NCBI GenBank assembly: GCA_013329495.1
Contig: DUKC01000067.1
Span: 1-14,714 of the forward strand
Length of the DNA stretch: 14,714 bases
Direction of reading: 5' to 3'
Origin: Thermoplasmata archaeon
Lineage (GTDB): Archaea; Thermoplasmatota; E2; UBA9212
This document shows, one piece after another, positions 1-7,530 of this stretch (positions are counted from its first letter, which is position 1; each line of letters starts with the position of its first letter). The notes below the pieces were generated by a model, which was not told the DNA's origin, did no database searches, and worked only from the letters and a program-made list of their open reading frames with translations. A program made the translations under genes and the position numbers.

Positions 1-94
1 AGTAAAAGCAAAATTTGTTTTTTTGTTTCTCAATTTACCCACTACTTAAGGAAAGAAAACAATTTAAATTTATCAACAAAAATTTCTTTGGTTG

Positions 95-170
95 GCGATG
101 TGGATTTACAAAACTGCGCAAAAAGCAAACATCCTTTGCGCTTTTATAGTGAAAAACATATCTTTTTTAA
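95..170 (+). ncRNA. Possible small RNA or structured element with CATCC-loop hairpin
   Basis: The first 241 bases hold no convincing gene. A TATA-like AT-rich stretch (61-72) is followed about 45 bases later by a stem-loop: GCGCAAA (116-122) pairs with TTTGCGC (135-141). An alternative is GCAAA (125-129) with TTTGC (135-139) around the loop CATCC. A T-rich run (163-168 and 172-179) follows, as in archaeal U-tract terminators. The 13-mer at 126-138 recurs at 8378-8390 inside a larger structured region of similar layout. The element also lies downstream of the permease gene on the other strand, so it could be part of that gene's 3' region. Transcription and strand are inferred only. Confidence 0.2.
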
Positions 171-241
171 CTTTTGTTTGGCATTCTACTACCTGTTGAT
201 AGCATTTGATATGTTTAATTTGTTGGGTTCTTGACTATAGT

Positions 242-1003
242 CTACGCCAGATATTCGTATATGCCCAAGTAAAGAGCGACTGCCACTAGAAAGACTGCAA
301 ATCCAATTTTTAATTTTCTTTCTTTGGTGAGCATTGCGAACCTGGCTCCCAGCTGAGCGCCCACTATGCATCCTGCAGCTATCGGAATGAGCAACCCAAG
401 GTCTATGTGGCCAAGCAGGTAATGCTCTATCGAACCCGGGATCGCGTATATGGAAATTGCCGCTAGGGAAGTTCCGATTGCTTCGTGCATCTCCAACCCC
501 AGTAAAATTACAAAGAGAGGAACTAAGATCACTCCACCCCCTACCCCCAAAAAACCAGATAAAAAACCCCCTACAAGCCCAATCAAGATGAGCTGAGGAA
601 GGGCTTGGACTTTCTCCCCTGCAGATTTTACTTTCCTTTCTTTTCCAAAAGCAAATCTGAGGGCGATCAAAAAAATAAAACCGCTTGTTATATACATCAT
701 TGCTTCTCCTCCCAGCGGATCGGTAATCCAAGCACCAAGCAAAGCACTTAAGGATCCGGAAGCTCCGCATATCAGAGCTATTCTCAACCTCAGACTCTTC
801 CTTCCATAATAGACCAGCCCACCGGAAAGTGCGGTGGGGATTACTATGGGCAGAGGCGTCCCTAAAGCGATCAAGCCGGGAACTCCCAGCAAACACCTCA
901 TTGCGGGGGTGGTGAGGAGAGCACCTCCAATTCCGAACAATCCCGCTAACACGCCGGCAGCTAAACCGATTGAGCAACCTAAGGTTAGGGTCAGGTAATC
1001 CAT
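242..1003 (-). CDS. TauE/SafE-family membrane permease (sulfite/sulfonate exporter-like)
   Basis: A 253-residue polytopic membrane protein of the TauE/SafE family (DUF81-type), whose members move sulfite, sulfonates or other organic anions across the cytoplasmic membrane; the substrate here cannot be read from sequence. The family's two repeated glycine-rich motifs are visible: GVLAGLFGIGGALLTTP near the N-terminus and GFLSGFLGVGGGVILVP in the second half, each opening a half of about four hydrophobic segments. A longer frame reaches 1156, but its first 51 residues are hydrophilic Lys/Glu-rich filler. I chose the ATG at 1003 because a TATA box (1024-1033) lies about 25 bases upstream, giving a leaderless message, and because the first membrane helix begins there. 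Length fits the family. It is divergent from thiC; the sulfate genes are more than 5 kb away, so a sulfur role is inferred only. Confidence 0.85.
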   Translation of the reverse strand: MDYLTLTLGCSIGLAAGVLAGLFGIGGALLTTPAMRCLLGVPGLIALGTPLPIVIPTALSGGLVYYGRKSLRLRIALICGASGSLSALLGAWITDPLGGEAMMYITSGFIFLIALRFAFGKERKVKSAGEKVQALPQLILIGLVGGFLSGFLGVGGGVILVPLFVILLGLEMHEAIGTSLAAISIYAIPGSIEHYLLGHIDLGLLIPIAAGCIVGAQLGARFAMLTKERKLKIGFAVFLVAVALYLGIYEYLA

Positions 1004-1023
1004 AAACCTTAATGCTAACGCCC

Positions 1024-1033
1024 TTATAAAAAG
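1024..1033 (-). promoter_or_regulatory. TATA box for the TauE/SafE permease gene
   Basis: On the minus strand this reads TTTTTATAAG, centred about 25 bases before the ATG at 1003. No Shine-Dalgarno motif lies between them. This is the spacing expected for an archaeal leaderless transcript starting at or next to the ATG, and it supports the short start. Confidence 0.55.
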
Positions 1034-1218
1034 CTGAAGTTTTTTGTCTCGGTCTCGAGTTTCTTGTGTTGATTCCTTGTCTTCTGTGCGAAAATTTTTA
1101 GCTGGATTTTTTGAGGGCTCACCGCCTGTTTTTCTCTTTTTGCTGAAAAAAGGCAAAACGAGATTTTATCAATGGCTAAAGTTCTTCAAAAAGCAATCGG
1201 CAGGGAGCACTGGCAAAG

Positions 1219-1230
1219 ATTTATAATTTA
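1219..1230 (+). promoter_or_regulatory. TATA box for thiC
   Basis: The sequence ATTTATAATTTA is centred about 25 bases before the thiC ATG at 1250, so the transcript would start at or very near the start codon. No clear Shine-Dalgarno sequence precedes the ATG, consistent with a leaderless message. Confidence 0.6.
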
Positions 1231-1249
1231 TGAGGTTGTTTAAGAAGGC

Positions 1250-2530
1250 ATGACCCAATTAAACGAAGCGACTAGAGGAAACATAACTGCAGAAATGAAA
1301 GAGATTGCCACGCGGGAGGAGCTACCTATAGATAAGCTGAGAAGCTTGGTCGCAACAGGTAGAGTTGTTATTCCCTTTAATCCCATCCATTCTCCAAAAC
1401 CTGTTGGAATTGGAGAGGGTTTGCGCATAAAGATAAATGCCAACATAGGTTCTTCCGCGGACATATCTAACTTAGATGAAGAATTGGAAAAAGCAAGAAC
1501 GGCAAAAAAGTATGGTGCCGACACTGTGATGGATCTGAGCACTGGAGGAGATATAAACGCCATAAGAAGGAAAATATTAGAAGAGACAGATCTCCCCCTC
1601 GGAACAGTCCCTATTTATCAGGCTGCAATAGAAGCGATTGACCGTCATGGATCGATAGTCGACATGAGTACTGATGATCTTTTCAATTCAATAAGAGAGC
1701 ATGCAAAAGAGGGGGTTGACTTTGTGACCGTTCACTGTGGAGTGACAAAAGAGAGTCTTGAAAAATTGAAGGGCGCGCATCGTATAGGCGGCGTCGTCAG
1801 CAGGGGAGGCTCTTTCTTGGTTGCATGGATTCTTCACAACGATAAAGAAAATCCGCTGTACGCTGAGTATGATTATTTGCTCGAACTTGCAAAGGAGTAT
1901 GATTTTACGCTTAGCCTTGGAGATGGACTGAGACCCGGAGCGATAGCGGATGGTTCCGACAAGCCTCAGATTCAAGAAACAATCATCTTGGGGGAGTTGG
2001 TTAGAAGAGCCAGAAAAAATGGGGTGCAGTCAATGGTCGAAGGACCCGGACACCTGCCCCTGAACCAGATAGAGGCAAACGTCAGGATGGAGAAGAGTTT
2101 GTGTAATGGGGCTCCGTTTTATGTGCTGGGCCCCCTGGTCACGGACATCGCACCCGGTTACGATCATATCACCGGAGCGATAGGGGGGGCTCTGGCTGGT
2201 TGGTTGGGCGCCGATTTCCTCTGTTACGTGACCCCTTCGGAGCATCTTGGTCTGCCAACAAAAGAGGATGTTAGGCAGGGCGTTATAGCGAGCAAGATTG
2301 CCGCTCATTCTGCTGACATCGCTAGAGGGAAAGACCTTTCGGTTGATAGAGAAATGTCTCTGGCGAGAAGCAGCTTGGACTGGGAGAAACAGTTATCGAG
2401 GGCGATCGATCCGGAGTTTGCCAGACAGTTCAGGAAGGATAGGGTTCCGGCCGATGAAGAAACCTGCACAATGTGCGGAGGGCTTTGCGCTATAAAAATA
2501 ACTAAGAAATTCTTGAAAGGGGAAAAGTAA
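1250..2530 (+). CDS. thiC: Phosphomethylpyrimidine synthase ThiC
   Basis: A 426-residue cytoplasmic radical-SAM enzyme that rearranges aminoimidazole ribotide (AIR) into hydroxymethylpyrimidine phosphate, the pyrimidine half of thiamin. It matches the short archaeal/anaerobe form, lacking the N-terminal extension of plant and proteobacterial enzymes. Recognisable conserved blocks are GRVVIPFNPIHSPKPVGIG, DLSTGGDI, SRGGSFLVAWIL, EGPGHLPLNQI, LGPLVTDIAPGYDHITGAIG and VTPSEHLGLP. The C-terminal cluster motif is CTMCGGLC, three cysteines spaced C-x2-C-x3-C, one residue tighter than the C-x2-C-x4-C of E. coli-type ThiC; from memory this spacing occurs in short ThiCs, but I could not check it. The ATG sits 25 bases after a TATA box, so leaderless. 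It converges on purH with only 19 bases between the stops. AIR links both pathways. Confidence 0.97.
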   Translation: MTQLNEATRGNITAEMKEIATREELPIDKLRSLVATGRVVIPFNPIHSPKPVGIGEGLRIKINANIGSSADISNLDEELEKARTAKKYGADTVMDLSTGGDINAIRRKILEETDLPLGTVPIYQAAIEAIDRHGSIVDMSTDDLFNSIREHAKEGVDFVTVHCGVTKESLEKLKGAHRIGGVVSRGGSFLVAWILHNDKENPLYAEYDYLLELAKEYDFTLSLGDGLRPGAIADGSDKPQIQETIILGELVRRARKNGVQSMVEGPGHLPLNQIEANVRMEKSLCNGAPFYVLGPLVTDIAPGYDHITGAIGGALAGWLGADFLCYVTPSEHLGLPTKEDVRQGVIASKIAAHSADIARGKDLSVDREMSLARSSLDWEKQLSRAIDPEFARQFRKDRVPADEETCTMCGGLCAIKITKKFLKGEK

Positions 2531-2549
2531 AAAGCAAGGAGCCCAGCAA

Positions 2550-4109
2550 TCAGTGTCTGAAATACCTCTGGCCTGTGAACACCATTTTGATCTTATACTC
2601 GTTTGCAGCACCTATTACTTTCTTGTCCCTTATGGATCCGCCAGGCTGGACAAGCACTCTCACTCCCGCCTCTGCGGCAACCTCAACAGCATCTCTGAAC
2701 GGAAAGAATCCATCGCTTGCCATGACAGAGCCTTTGATTTTCTTTTTTCCCTTCAGAATGGCAGTTAGAGAGGCGCCGACTCTTGAAGTCTGTCCCTCTC
2801 CTATGGCGACGGTTCTTGTTCCTTTAACAAAGACCACCGCGTTTGATTTTAAATGTCTTACACACTTTACAGCAAAGACCATGGCATCTAAATCTCTTTT
2901 AGTGGGCTTCTTTTTTGTAACGGTTTTCCACTCGGAAGGATCTATCTTTTTTGTATCTCTATCTTGGACGAGCAGACCGCCCAAAATGCTTCTATAGGCA
3001 AGACTCCCTTCTCTGTTTTCAGCAATACTTTTGGGAAAAAGGTCTGGAAACTCTAGCAGACGGATATTCTTTTTTCTTTCGAGCAATTCTAGTGCAGCAC
3101 CGCTGAATCCTGGCGCGATTATGACCTCTATGAATAGCCTTGAGAGCTCCCTGGCTGCCTCCTCAGTGACTTCCCGGTTAAATGCCACAATGCCACCAAA
3201 AACAGAGGCGGTGTCTGTTTTCCAAGCGTGTTTCCACGCCTCCTCCAAAGAGTGCGCAGAGGCTATGCCGCATGGAGTATCGTGCTTGACAACAACGGTT
3301 GTTGGCATCTCAAACTCATTTATGCACTCGACCGCACAGCTCACATCCAACAGATTGTTGTATGAAAGCATTTTCCCATGAAGCTGCCTGGCATTTGCCA
3401 GGGAAAAATCTCTTTCAGCTGGTAAAACCTTGTAGAACGCCCCTCGCTGATGAGGATTCTCCCCATACCTTGTCTTCTTGACCAGCTCGAGGGGGAGAAC
3501 CAGGTCTCTTGGAAAACTATCACCATTAAAACTCCTTCTAAGATAATGGGCGATCACTCCATCATACCTAGCTGTGTGAGCAAATGCCTTCAGAGCGAGC
3601 TCCTTCCTCTTTTGCTCACCTAGGTCCCCTTTCTCACTTAATTCCTTAATGATCTCCTTGTACTGTCCTGGATCGACTACCACTACTACATCTTTAAAAT
3701 TTTTGGCACTTGCTCTCAAAAGAGTTGGACCGCCTATGTCGATGTTCTCCAGGGCTCTTTCCAATGAAACTTTTTGGCTTGTGACACTTTCAAAGGGGTA
3801 AAGATTGCATACGACCATGTCAATGGTTTTGATGTTGTAACGAGCCAGGCCTTCTAGATCTTTTTTGTTGTCTCTCCTTGCAAGTATGCCCGCATACAGA
3901 ACTGGATGCAGAGTTTTTACCCTTCCGTCAAGCATCTCTGAAAATCCTGTCAGGGAAGGAATCTCCTTTACTTGAATGCCGCCCTTTTTCAGCACTTTTG
4001 CAGTCCCCCCAGTAGAGAGAATCTCGACACCGAGTTCCTGGAGTTCTTTTGCAAACCTTCCTACCCCCCTCTTATCAAAAACGCTAATGATAGCTCTTCT
4101 CACCGCCAT
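2550..4109 (-). CDS. purH: Bifunctional AICAR formyltransferase / IMP cyclohydrolase PurH
   Basis: A 519-residue enzyme for the last two steps of IMP synthesis: formyl transfer to AICAR, then ring closure. The N-terminal MGS-like IMP cyclohydrolase domain (about 1-190) starts RRAIISVFDKRGV and includes STGGTAKVLKKGGI and GRVKTLHP. The C-terminal AICAR transformylase domain carries KTRYGENPHQRGAFY, the catalytic Lys-His in VVVKHDTPCGIAS (KHANPCG in many bacteria), FGGIVAFNREV, SDGFFPFRD and the terminal GQRYFRH. It is full length and uninterrupted. I chose the ATG at 4109; an in-frame GTG at 4124 is better placed behind the Shine-Dalgarno-like GGGTGA (4130-4135), so the true start is one of these two. 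A T-rich run just after the stop (minus-strand GCTTTTTACTTTTCC, overlapping the end of thiC) may end the transcript. Bifunctional PurH is patchy in archaea, many of which use PurP/PurO, so lateral origin is possible. Confidence 0.96.
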   Translation of the reverse strand: MAVRRAIISVFDKRGVGRFAKELQELGVEILSTGGTAKVLKKGGIQVKEIPSLTGFSEMLDGRVKTLHPVLYAGILARRDNKKDLEGLARYNIKTIDMVVCNLYPFESVTSQKVSLERALENIDIGGPTLLRASAKNFKDVVVVVDPGQYKEIIKELSEKGDLGEQKRKELALKAFAHTARYDGVIAHYLRRSFNGDSFPRDLVLPLELVKKTRYGENPHQRGAFYKVLPAERDFSLANARQLHGKMLSYNNLLDVSCAVECINEFEMPTTVVVKHDTPCGIASAHSLEEAWKHAWKTDTASVFGGIVAFNREVTEEAARELSRLFIEVIIAPGFSGAALELLERKKNIRLLEFPDLFPKSIAENREGSLAYRSILGGLLVQDRDTKKIDPSEWKTVTKKKPTKRDLDAMVFAVKCVRHLKSNAVVFVKGTRTVAIGEGQTSRVGASLTAILKGKKKIKGSVMASDGFFPFRDAVEVAAEAGVRVLVQPGGSIRDKKVIGAANEYKIKMVFTGQRYFRH

Positions 4110-4155
4110 TGCCTTCAATTCCACCACTTTCACCCAATCCCAATAGCAATACCAC

Positions 4156-4168
4156 AAATAAATATTTT
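4156..4168 (-). promoter_or_regulatory. TATA-like box for purH
   Basis: On the minus strand this reads AAAATATTTATTT and would start transcription near 4137. That leaves a short leader carrying GGGTGA (4130-4135) in front of GTG 4124 and ATG 4109. The rest of the purH/thi4 spacer (4169-4410) shows no gene I can support. Confidence 0.4.
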
Positions 4169-4385
4169 GTTACAAGCATCGTGGACAACTCTTTCTTAAT
4201 GGGCTTGGAAGCCCTGTCAAACCTCTCCAAAAAAAAATCGTTGGCGTGTTTGCTTGGTTTGGTTTTTAAGATTTGAGGCTCGCGTTCTTCCCCAAAAGAC
4301 CTCACTAAAAGGAAAAACTTGGAGGTGTTAGATTCATAAAATAAGTCCCTTCAAAGGCTACCTGAAGTTTTCAATAGGGGTAGAC

Positions 4386-4400
4386 CTGCACAAGGTGCAG
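4386..4400. repeat. Small perfect hairpin upstream of thi4
   Basis: CTGCAC (4386-4391) and GTGCAG (4395-4400) form a 6-bp stem with an AAG loop. The flanks TAGACC and GGTTCTA can extend the pairing with bulges. It lies about 65 bases before the thi4 TATA box, so it would be upstream of the predicted transcript. Its role is unknown. Confidence 0.3.
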
Positions 4401-4430
4401 AAGGTTCTACATTCTGAAAATGACAGGCCA

Positions 4431-4459
4431 TTTTCTGAAAAAGTAAAGATTTCAGAAAA
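4431..4459. promoter_or_regulatory. Candidate operator: 10-bp inverted repeat at the thi4 promoter
   Basis: TTTTCTGAAA (4431-4440) and TTTCAGAAAA (4450-4459) are perfect inverted copies separated by 9 bases. A further direct partial copy, TTCTGAAAA, lies at 4412-4420. The dyad ends one base before the TATA-like box at 4461, covering the TFB-recognition (BRE) position, where a bound regulator could repress or activate thi4. The identity of any regulator is inferred; ThiR-type thiamin regulators are known in archaea, but I cannot match a motif. Confidence 0.4.
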
Positions 4460-4460
4460 G

Positions 4461-4468
4461 GTTTTATG
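4461..4468 (+). promoter_or_regulatory. TATA-like box for thi4
   Basis: GTTTTATG sits about 50 bases before the thi4 ATG and predicts a start near 4490. That gives a leader of about 24 bases containing the Shine-Dalgarno motif GGGTGA (4504-4509), four bases before the ATG at 4514. Unlike thiC, thi4 therefore appears to have a leadered, SD-driven message. Confidence 0.4.
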
Positions 4469-4513
4469 TGGTTCCACCTTTGAAGAATACGAATAAAGAG
4501 AAAGGGTGAAAGA

Positions 4514-5287
4514 ATGAAAGAGATTGAGGTAGAAACTACCAAGAGGATAATGCAGAGATTTTGGCAGGATTTTCCACTCGATTTGGATGTTGCCGTAATC
4601 GGTGCAGGTCCATCTGGCATGGTCGCAGCGAAATACATCGCACAGGCAGGAAAGAAGGTTGGGATATTCGAGAGGGATCTATCTATTGGTGGAGGAATTT
4701 GGGGCGGGGGCATGCTGTTTCCGGTTATAGTGGTTCAGGATGATGTGCACCCTATATTGAGAGACTTCGACATTGAGGGAAGAGCTGCGGGTGATGGTTA
4801 CTGCACCTTAAATGCAGTTGAATTTGCAACGAAGTTAGGATCAAAGGCAATAGACAGTGGTGTGAAGTTTTTAAACGGAATAGAGGTCGAGGATCTAATA
4901 ATCAAGAATGACAGGGTTTCGGGAGTTGTAATCAACTGGTCAGCGGTTAGTGCAGCAAAACTCCACGTGGACCCCTTAGGGATAAAAACAAAGACAGTGA
5001 TCGATGCGACGGGGCATCCTTGTGAGGTTTGTAAGATGATTCTGAAGAGAAGGCACAAATTAGCCACAAAATCAGGGGGTATAGAAGGGGAGAGAGCGAT
5101 GGATGTGGAAAATGCCGAAAAATTTGTTGTGAATAACGTAAAAGAAGTTTATCCCAATTTATGGGTAGCTGGTATGGCTGTCAGTGCCGTCTTTGGAGGG
5201 CCAAGAATGGGACCCATCTTTGGTGGCATGATAAGTTCAGGTAAAAGAGCGGCAGAAGAAGTGTTAAAAAGATTGCCGAAAGAATGA
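4514..5287 (+). CDS. thi4: Thiazole synthase Thi4 (archaeal sulfide-using type)
   Basis: A 257-residue Fe-dependent, NAD-using Thi4 that makes the adenylated thiazole carboxylate precursor of thiamin from NAD, glycine and a sulfur source. The N-terminal dinucleotide fold DVAVIGAGPSGMVAAKYIA (about 25-43) is followed by the family signature GGGIWGGGMLF (59-69), then DATGHPCEV (164-172) and FGGPRMGPIFGGMI (227-240). At the position of the yeast sulfur-donating Cys205 (in CCMDP) this protein has His151 (LHVDPL, Asp153 conserved). That is the Methanocaldococcus jannaschii pattern, in which the enzyme turns over with free sulfide and is not a suicide enzyme. Start choice: the ATG follows GGGTGA at 4-base spacing. 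It is divergent from purH. The sulfate-reduction genes 1-5 kb downstream could supply its sulfide, which is inference. Confidence 0.95.
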   Translation: MKEIEVETTKRIMQRFWQDFPLDLDVAVIGAGPSGMVAAKYIAQAGKKVGIFERDLSIGGGIWGGGMLFPVIVVQDDVHPILRDFDIEGRAAGDGYCTLNAVEFATKLGSKAIDSGVKFLNGIEVEDLIIKNDRVSGVVINWSAVSAAKLHVDPLGIKTKTVIDATGHPCEVCKMILKRRHKLATKSGGIEGERAMDVENAEKFVVNNVKEVYPNLWVAGMAVSAVFGGPRMGPIFGGMISSGKRAAEEVLKRLPKE

Positions 5288-5301
5288 GCAATAAAGATAT
5301 A

Positions 5302-5326
5302 CCCTAGTTCCATTAGGGAGATTTTG
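5302..5326 (+). terminator. Hairpin plus T-run after thi4
   Basis: CCCTA (5302-5306) pairs with TAGGG (5314-5318) around a 7-base loop, followed by GATTTTG. It lies 15 bases after the thi4 stop, in the 82-base gap before the convergent hydrolase gene. The stem is short, and in archaea the T-run may matter more than the hairpin. Confidence 0.35.
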
Positions 5327-5369
5327 TGATAAGAAATCGAAAAATTGATTCCGTTAGAGGTTTATAAAT

Positions 5370-6017
5370 TTAGACTTCTTCGTTGGTTACTCTGTATAAT
5401 AATTCTTTTAAATTAGTGACCACATGATCGTGGGACTTCGTTGCATTCCTGTCTAGATAATACGCGGAAATACCAACTTTTTTAGGGGATAAATAGTCAG
5501 ATGTACAATTGTCTCCTACATGAATGAGTTCTGAAGGGTGAATCCTAAGTTGGTGGCACACTTTTAGGTAAAAGGAAGGATCTTTCTTTAGCAAATTGAA
5601 ATCGGAAATGGAAGAAAAGACTAAAGAAAAAAACTTCTTGCCTAGCTTTTTCAACTGCTTTGAAATGAATATGTCAGCAGCATTTGAAGAAATGACCAGC
5701 TTGTATTTCTTTTGCAAATTATTTAGAACTTCCTCGACCTCGGGATAAAACTCTACCTCGTGCTCATATTCTTCCAGTAAAGTCAATGGAGCTCCTTTCA
5801 AAGAAAAGCGATTAAACCAGTACCCCAGATCATACCATCTTAGATCCTGATCTCCTATCCTGTCATATTCCCTACTGACTACTTTTTTGGCCTTCTCTAG
5901 ATCTACTGAATGAGTTTTTGCGTACCGTTTAGGAAGGCCCTCATTCCATACCGAAGTGGTGAAGGCCATTTTACTGAGGGTGCCATCCATATCGAAGGAT
6001 ATTACTTTCGTTGTCAT
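5370..6017 (-). CDS. HAD-superfamily hydrolase
   Basis: A 215-residue cytoplasmic HAD-fold protein, probably a phosphatase acting on a small phosphorylated metabolite; the substrate is not predictable. All four HAD motifs are present: motif I FDMDGTL with nucleophile Asp9 and general acid Asp11; motif II VISSNAAD (about 108-115) with a Ser; motif III Lys in LLKKDPS (about 142-148); motif IV HVGDNCTSD (166-174) with the Mg-binding acidic residues. A helical cap of about 80 residues lies between motifs I and II. The ATG at 6017 follows a TATA box (6043-6053) by about 30 bases with no Shine-Dalgarno motif, so nearly leaderless. It appears monocistronic: convergent with thi4 and 129 bases downstream of sat, with its own promoter. 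A T5 run on the minus strand follows the stop. Confidence 0.9.
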   Translation of the reverse strand: MTTKVISFDMDGTLSKMAFTTSVWNEGLPKRYAKTHSVDLEKAKKVVSREYDRIGDQDLRWYDLGYWFNRFSLKGAPLTLLEEYEHEVEFYPEVEEVLNNLQKKYKLVISSNAADIFISKQLKKLGKKFFSLVFSSISDFNLLKKDPSFYLKVCHQLRIHPSELIHVGDNCTSDYLSPKKVGISAYYLDRNATKSHDHVVTNLKELLYRVTNEEV

Positions 6018-6042
6018 GAGCCTAAAAAGAGATATTTCTCCA

Positions 6043-6053
6043 TTATTTATAAT
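6043..6053 (-). promoter_or_regulatory. TATA box for the HAD hydrolase gene
   Basis: On the minus strand this reads ATTATAAATAA, about 30 bases before the ATG at 6017. The predicted leader is only a few bases. Confidence 0.5.
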
Positions 6054-6146
6054 TTTGTTGGCTTCATGCCATGTTTTTTAAAATGAGTTAGTCCAAACGG
6101 CTTCAACAAAATTAGAATTTGTAGATGCGAGAGAGCTGCCAACGCG

Positions 6147-7310
6147 CTACAATGGATTGTATCTCTCCATCAATATTTTGCCCACTTCCGGCCTAACAAA
6201 TTCTGGAGGGAGCTCTTTCCCCTCCTTAAGCATTTTTCTAATCTTCGTACCGCTTAGAGATATGTGATCCTCTTGGGAATGAGGGCATATCTTGGCGGTT
6301 GCCATTCCCCCACACTTTTTACAGTAGAATGCGTTGTCAAAGAATAGAGGGGTTATTTCAAGTTCTCTCTCATCAAACTCATCGAAGATGTGTTGAGCGT
6401 CAAATGGACCGTAGTAGTTCCCTGTACCCGCATGATCTCGGCCCACTATAAAATGAGTACAACCATAGTTTTTCCTCATTATAGCGTGGAGTATCGCCTC
6501 TCTTGGACCTGCATATCTCATAGCTGCAGGAAAAACAGCCAGCAAAACCCTATCTTTTGGATAATAATGTTCTATTGCCACCTCATATGTTTTAATTCTT
6601 ATATCAGGAGGGATGTCCTCCTTGGCGGTTTCACCCACAAGTGGATGAAGAAGCAGGCCATCGCATATCTCGAGCGCACACTTTTGAACGTATTCATGCC
6701 CTCTATGAATAGGATTTCTTGTCTGAAAGCCTACTATTCTTTTCCAACCTCTTTCGGCAAATATCTTTCTCGTATCAGAAGGGGGCAAACGGTATTTCAA
6801 AAATCTTTTATGAACCGGCAAATTTATAACCTCAACTTCACCACCAAGCAAGTATTCACCGACTCTGTGGAGGTAGCTTACGCTTGGATGTCTTTTGTCG
6901 TTTGTTAGATAAACCTTTGTTGCTTCTTTTTCTTTGTCCCACTTGTACATTTCTTGCAGGTGTAAAACTCCCAAAAGTCTGCTTTCAGAATCTAAAAGAG
7001 CGGCATCATCTCCAACTCTTATATCTGATAGTTCTTGTTTGAAAGCATGCAGGGTTATGGGTATTGTCCACGGTAGACCGTTGACCAACCTCATCCGGTT
7101 AATCACACTCAAATATTCATCCTGAGTCATATAACCCCTTAATGGACTCAATGCACCCGTCCCTATGAGTTCTAGATCATCCATTTCTCGTATATCCAAG
7201 AATATCTTGCGCATTTTCTTGGCATCTTCCATCCATCTGTCTCTGGACTCTTTTCCAACAATTCTTTCTTCAAGCCTTCCACCGTGAGGCTTGATTAATA
7301 AAGGTCTCAT
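6147..7310 (-). CDS. sat: Sulfate adenylyltransferase (ATP sulfurylase)
   Basis: A 387-residue single-chain ATP sulfurylase that joins sulfate and ATP to give adenosine 5'-phosphosulfate (APS) and pyrophosphate in the cytoplasm. The substrate-binding motif QTRNPIHRGHE (196-206), FPAAMRYAGPREAILHA (260-276) and GRDHAGTGNYYGPFDAQ (290-306) are intact. A Cys-rich zinc site follows (Cys330, Cys333, Cys342 with a nearby His in CPHSQEDH), then SGTKIR and the PPEFVRPEV ending. No fused APS kinase domain is present and length matches bacterial/archaeal single-domain Sat. The ATG follows GGAGTGA (7314-7320) at 3 bases. It lies 247 bases downstream of cysH on the same strand with its own promoter. The APS reductase next door argues for an assimilatory direction, though Sat is reversible. 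Confidence 0.97.
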   Translation of the reverse strand: MRPLLIKPHGGRLEERIVGKESRDRWMEDAKKMRKIFLDIREMDDLELIGTGALSPLRGYMTQDEYLSVINRMRLVNGLPWTIPITLHAFKQELSDIRVGDDAALLDSESRLLGVLHLQEMYKWDKEKEATKVYLTNDKRHPSVSYLHRVGEYLLGGEVEVINLPVHKRFLKYRLPPSDTRKIFAERGWKRIVGFQTRNPIHRGHEYVQKCALEICDGLLLHPLVGETAKEDIPPDIRIKTYEVAIEHYYPKDRVLLAVFPAAMRYAGPREAILHAIMRKNYGCTHFIVGRDHAGTGNYYGPFDAQHIFDEFDERELEITPLFFDNAFYCKKCGGMATAKICPHSQEDHISLSGTKIRKMLKEGKELPPEFVRPEVGKILMERYNPL

Positions 7311-7313
7311 ATT

Positions 7314-7373
7314 TCACTCCTTCATGAATGTGATATTTGTTGCTTAAAAAAACATCGTATATGTTTTATATAA
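7314..7373 (-). promoter_or_regulatory. TATA box and Shine-Dalgarno site of sat
   Basis: The minus-strand TATA box TTATATAAAA (7364-7373) predicts a start near 7343. The resulting leader of about 30 bases contains GGAGTGA (7314-7320) three bases before the ATG. This is one of the clearest leadered promoters in the window and shows that sat can be expressed apart from cysH. Confidence 0.55.
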
Positions 7374-7530
7374 TACTATGAGATTGAATGCATGTTTGGA
7401 TTTTCAGATTGAGTGATTTTCTTTTGTTTTGAAAGATATTTAAATTGTTTCGATGCCAATCTCGATTTTGAATTTTATCGCCTCAACCCCATATAGCGAC
7501 GAGAAAAGTAGGTTTGAGTTTGCATGAGAG

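Noticed and set aside
1004..1156. N-terminal extension of the TauE/SafE permease
   Set aside because: The frame is open to 1156 but encodes a Lys/Glu-rich stretch unlike the family, and the TATA box at 1024-1033 falls inside it, at leaderless distance from the ATG at 1003.
4199..4276. 25-residue plus-strand ORF in the purH-thi4 spacer
   Set aside because: It has no promoter or ribosome site that stands out, contains a run of nine A, and is short enough to arise by chance.
4084..4305. 73-residue minus-strand ORF overlapping the start of purH
   Set aside because: It begins with a GTG without a Shine-Dalgarno motif, contains the purH promoter and start region in another frame, and shows no recognisable domain.
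4320..4513. TPP riboswitch upstream of thi4
   Set aside because: The spacer has hairpins and an ACCTGAAG stretch, but I find no CUGAGA thi-box core or matching second core, and most of it lies upstream of the predicted transcript start.
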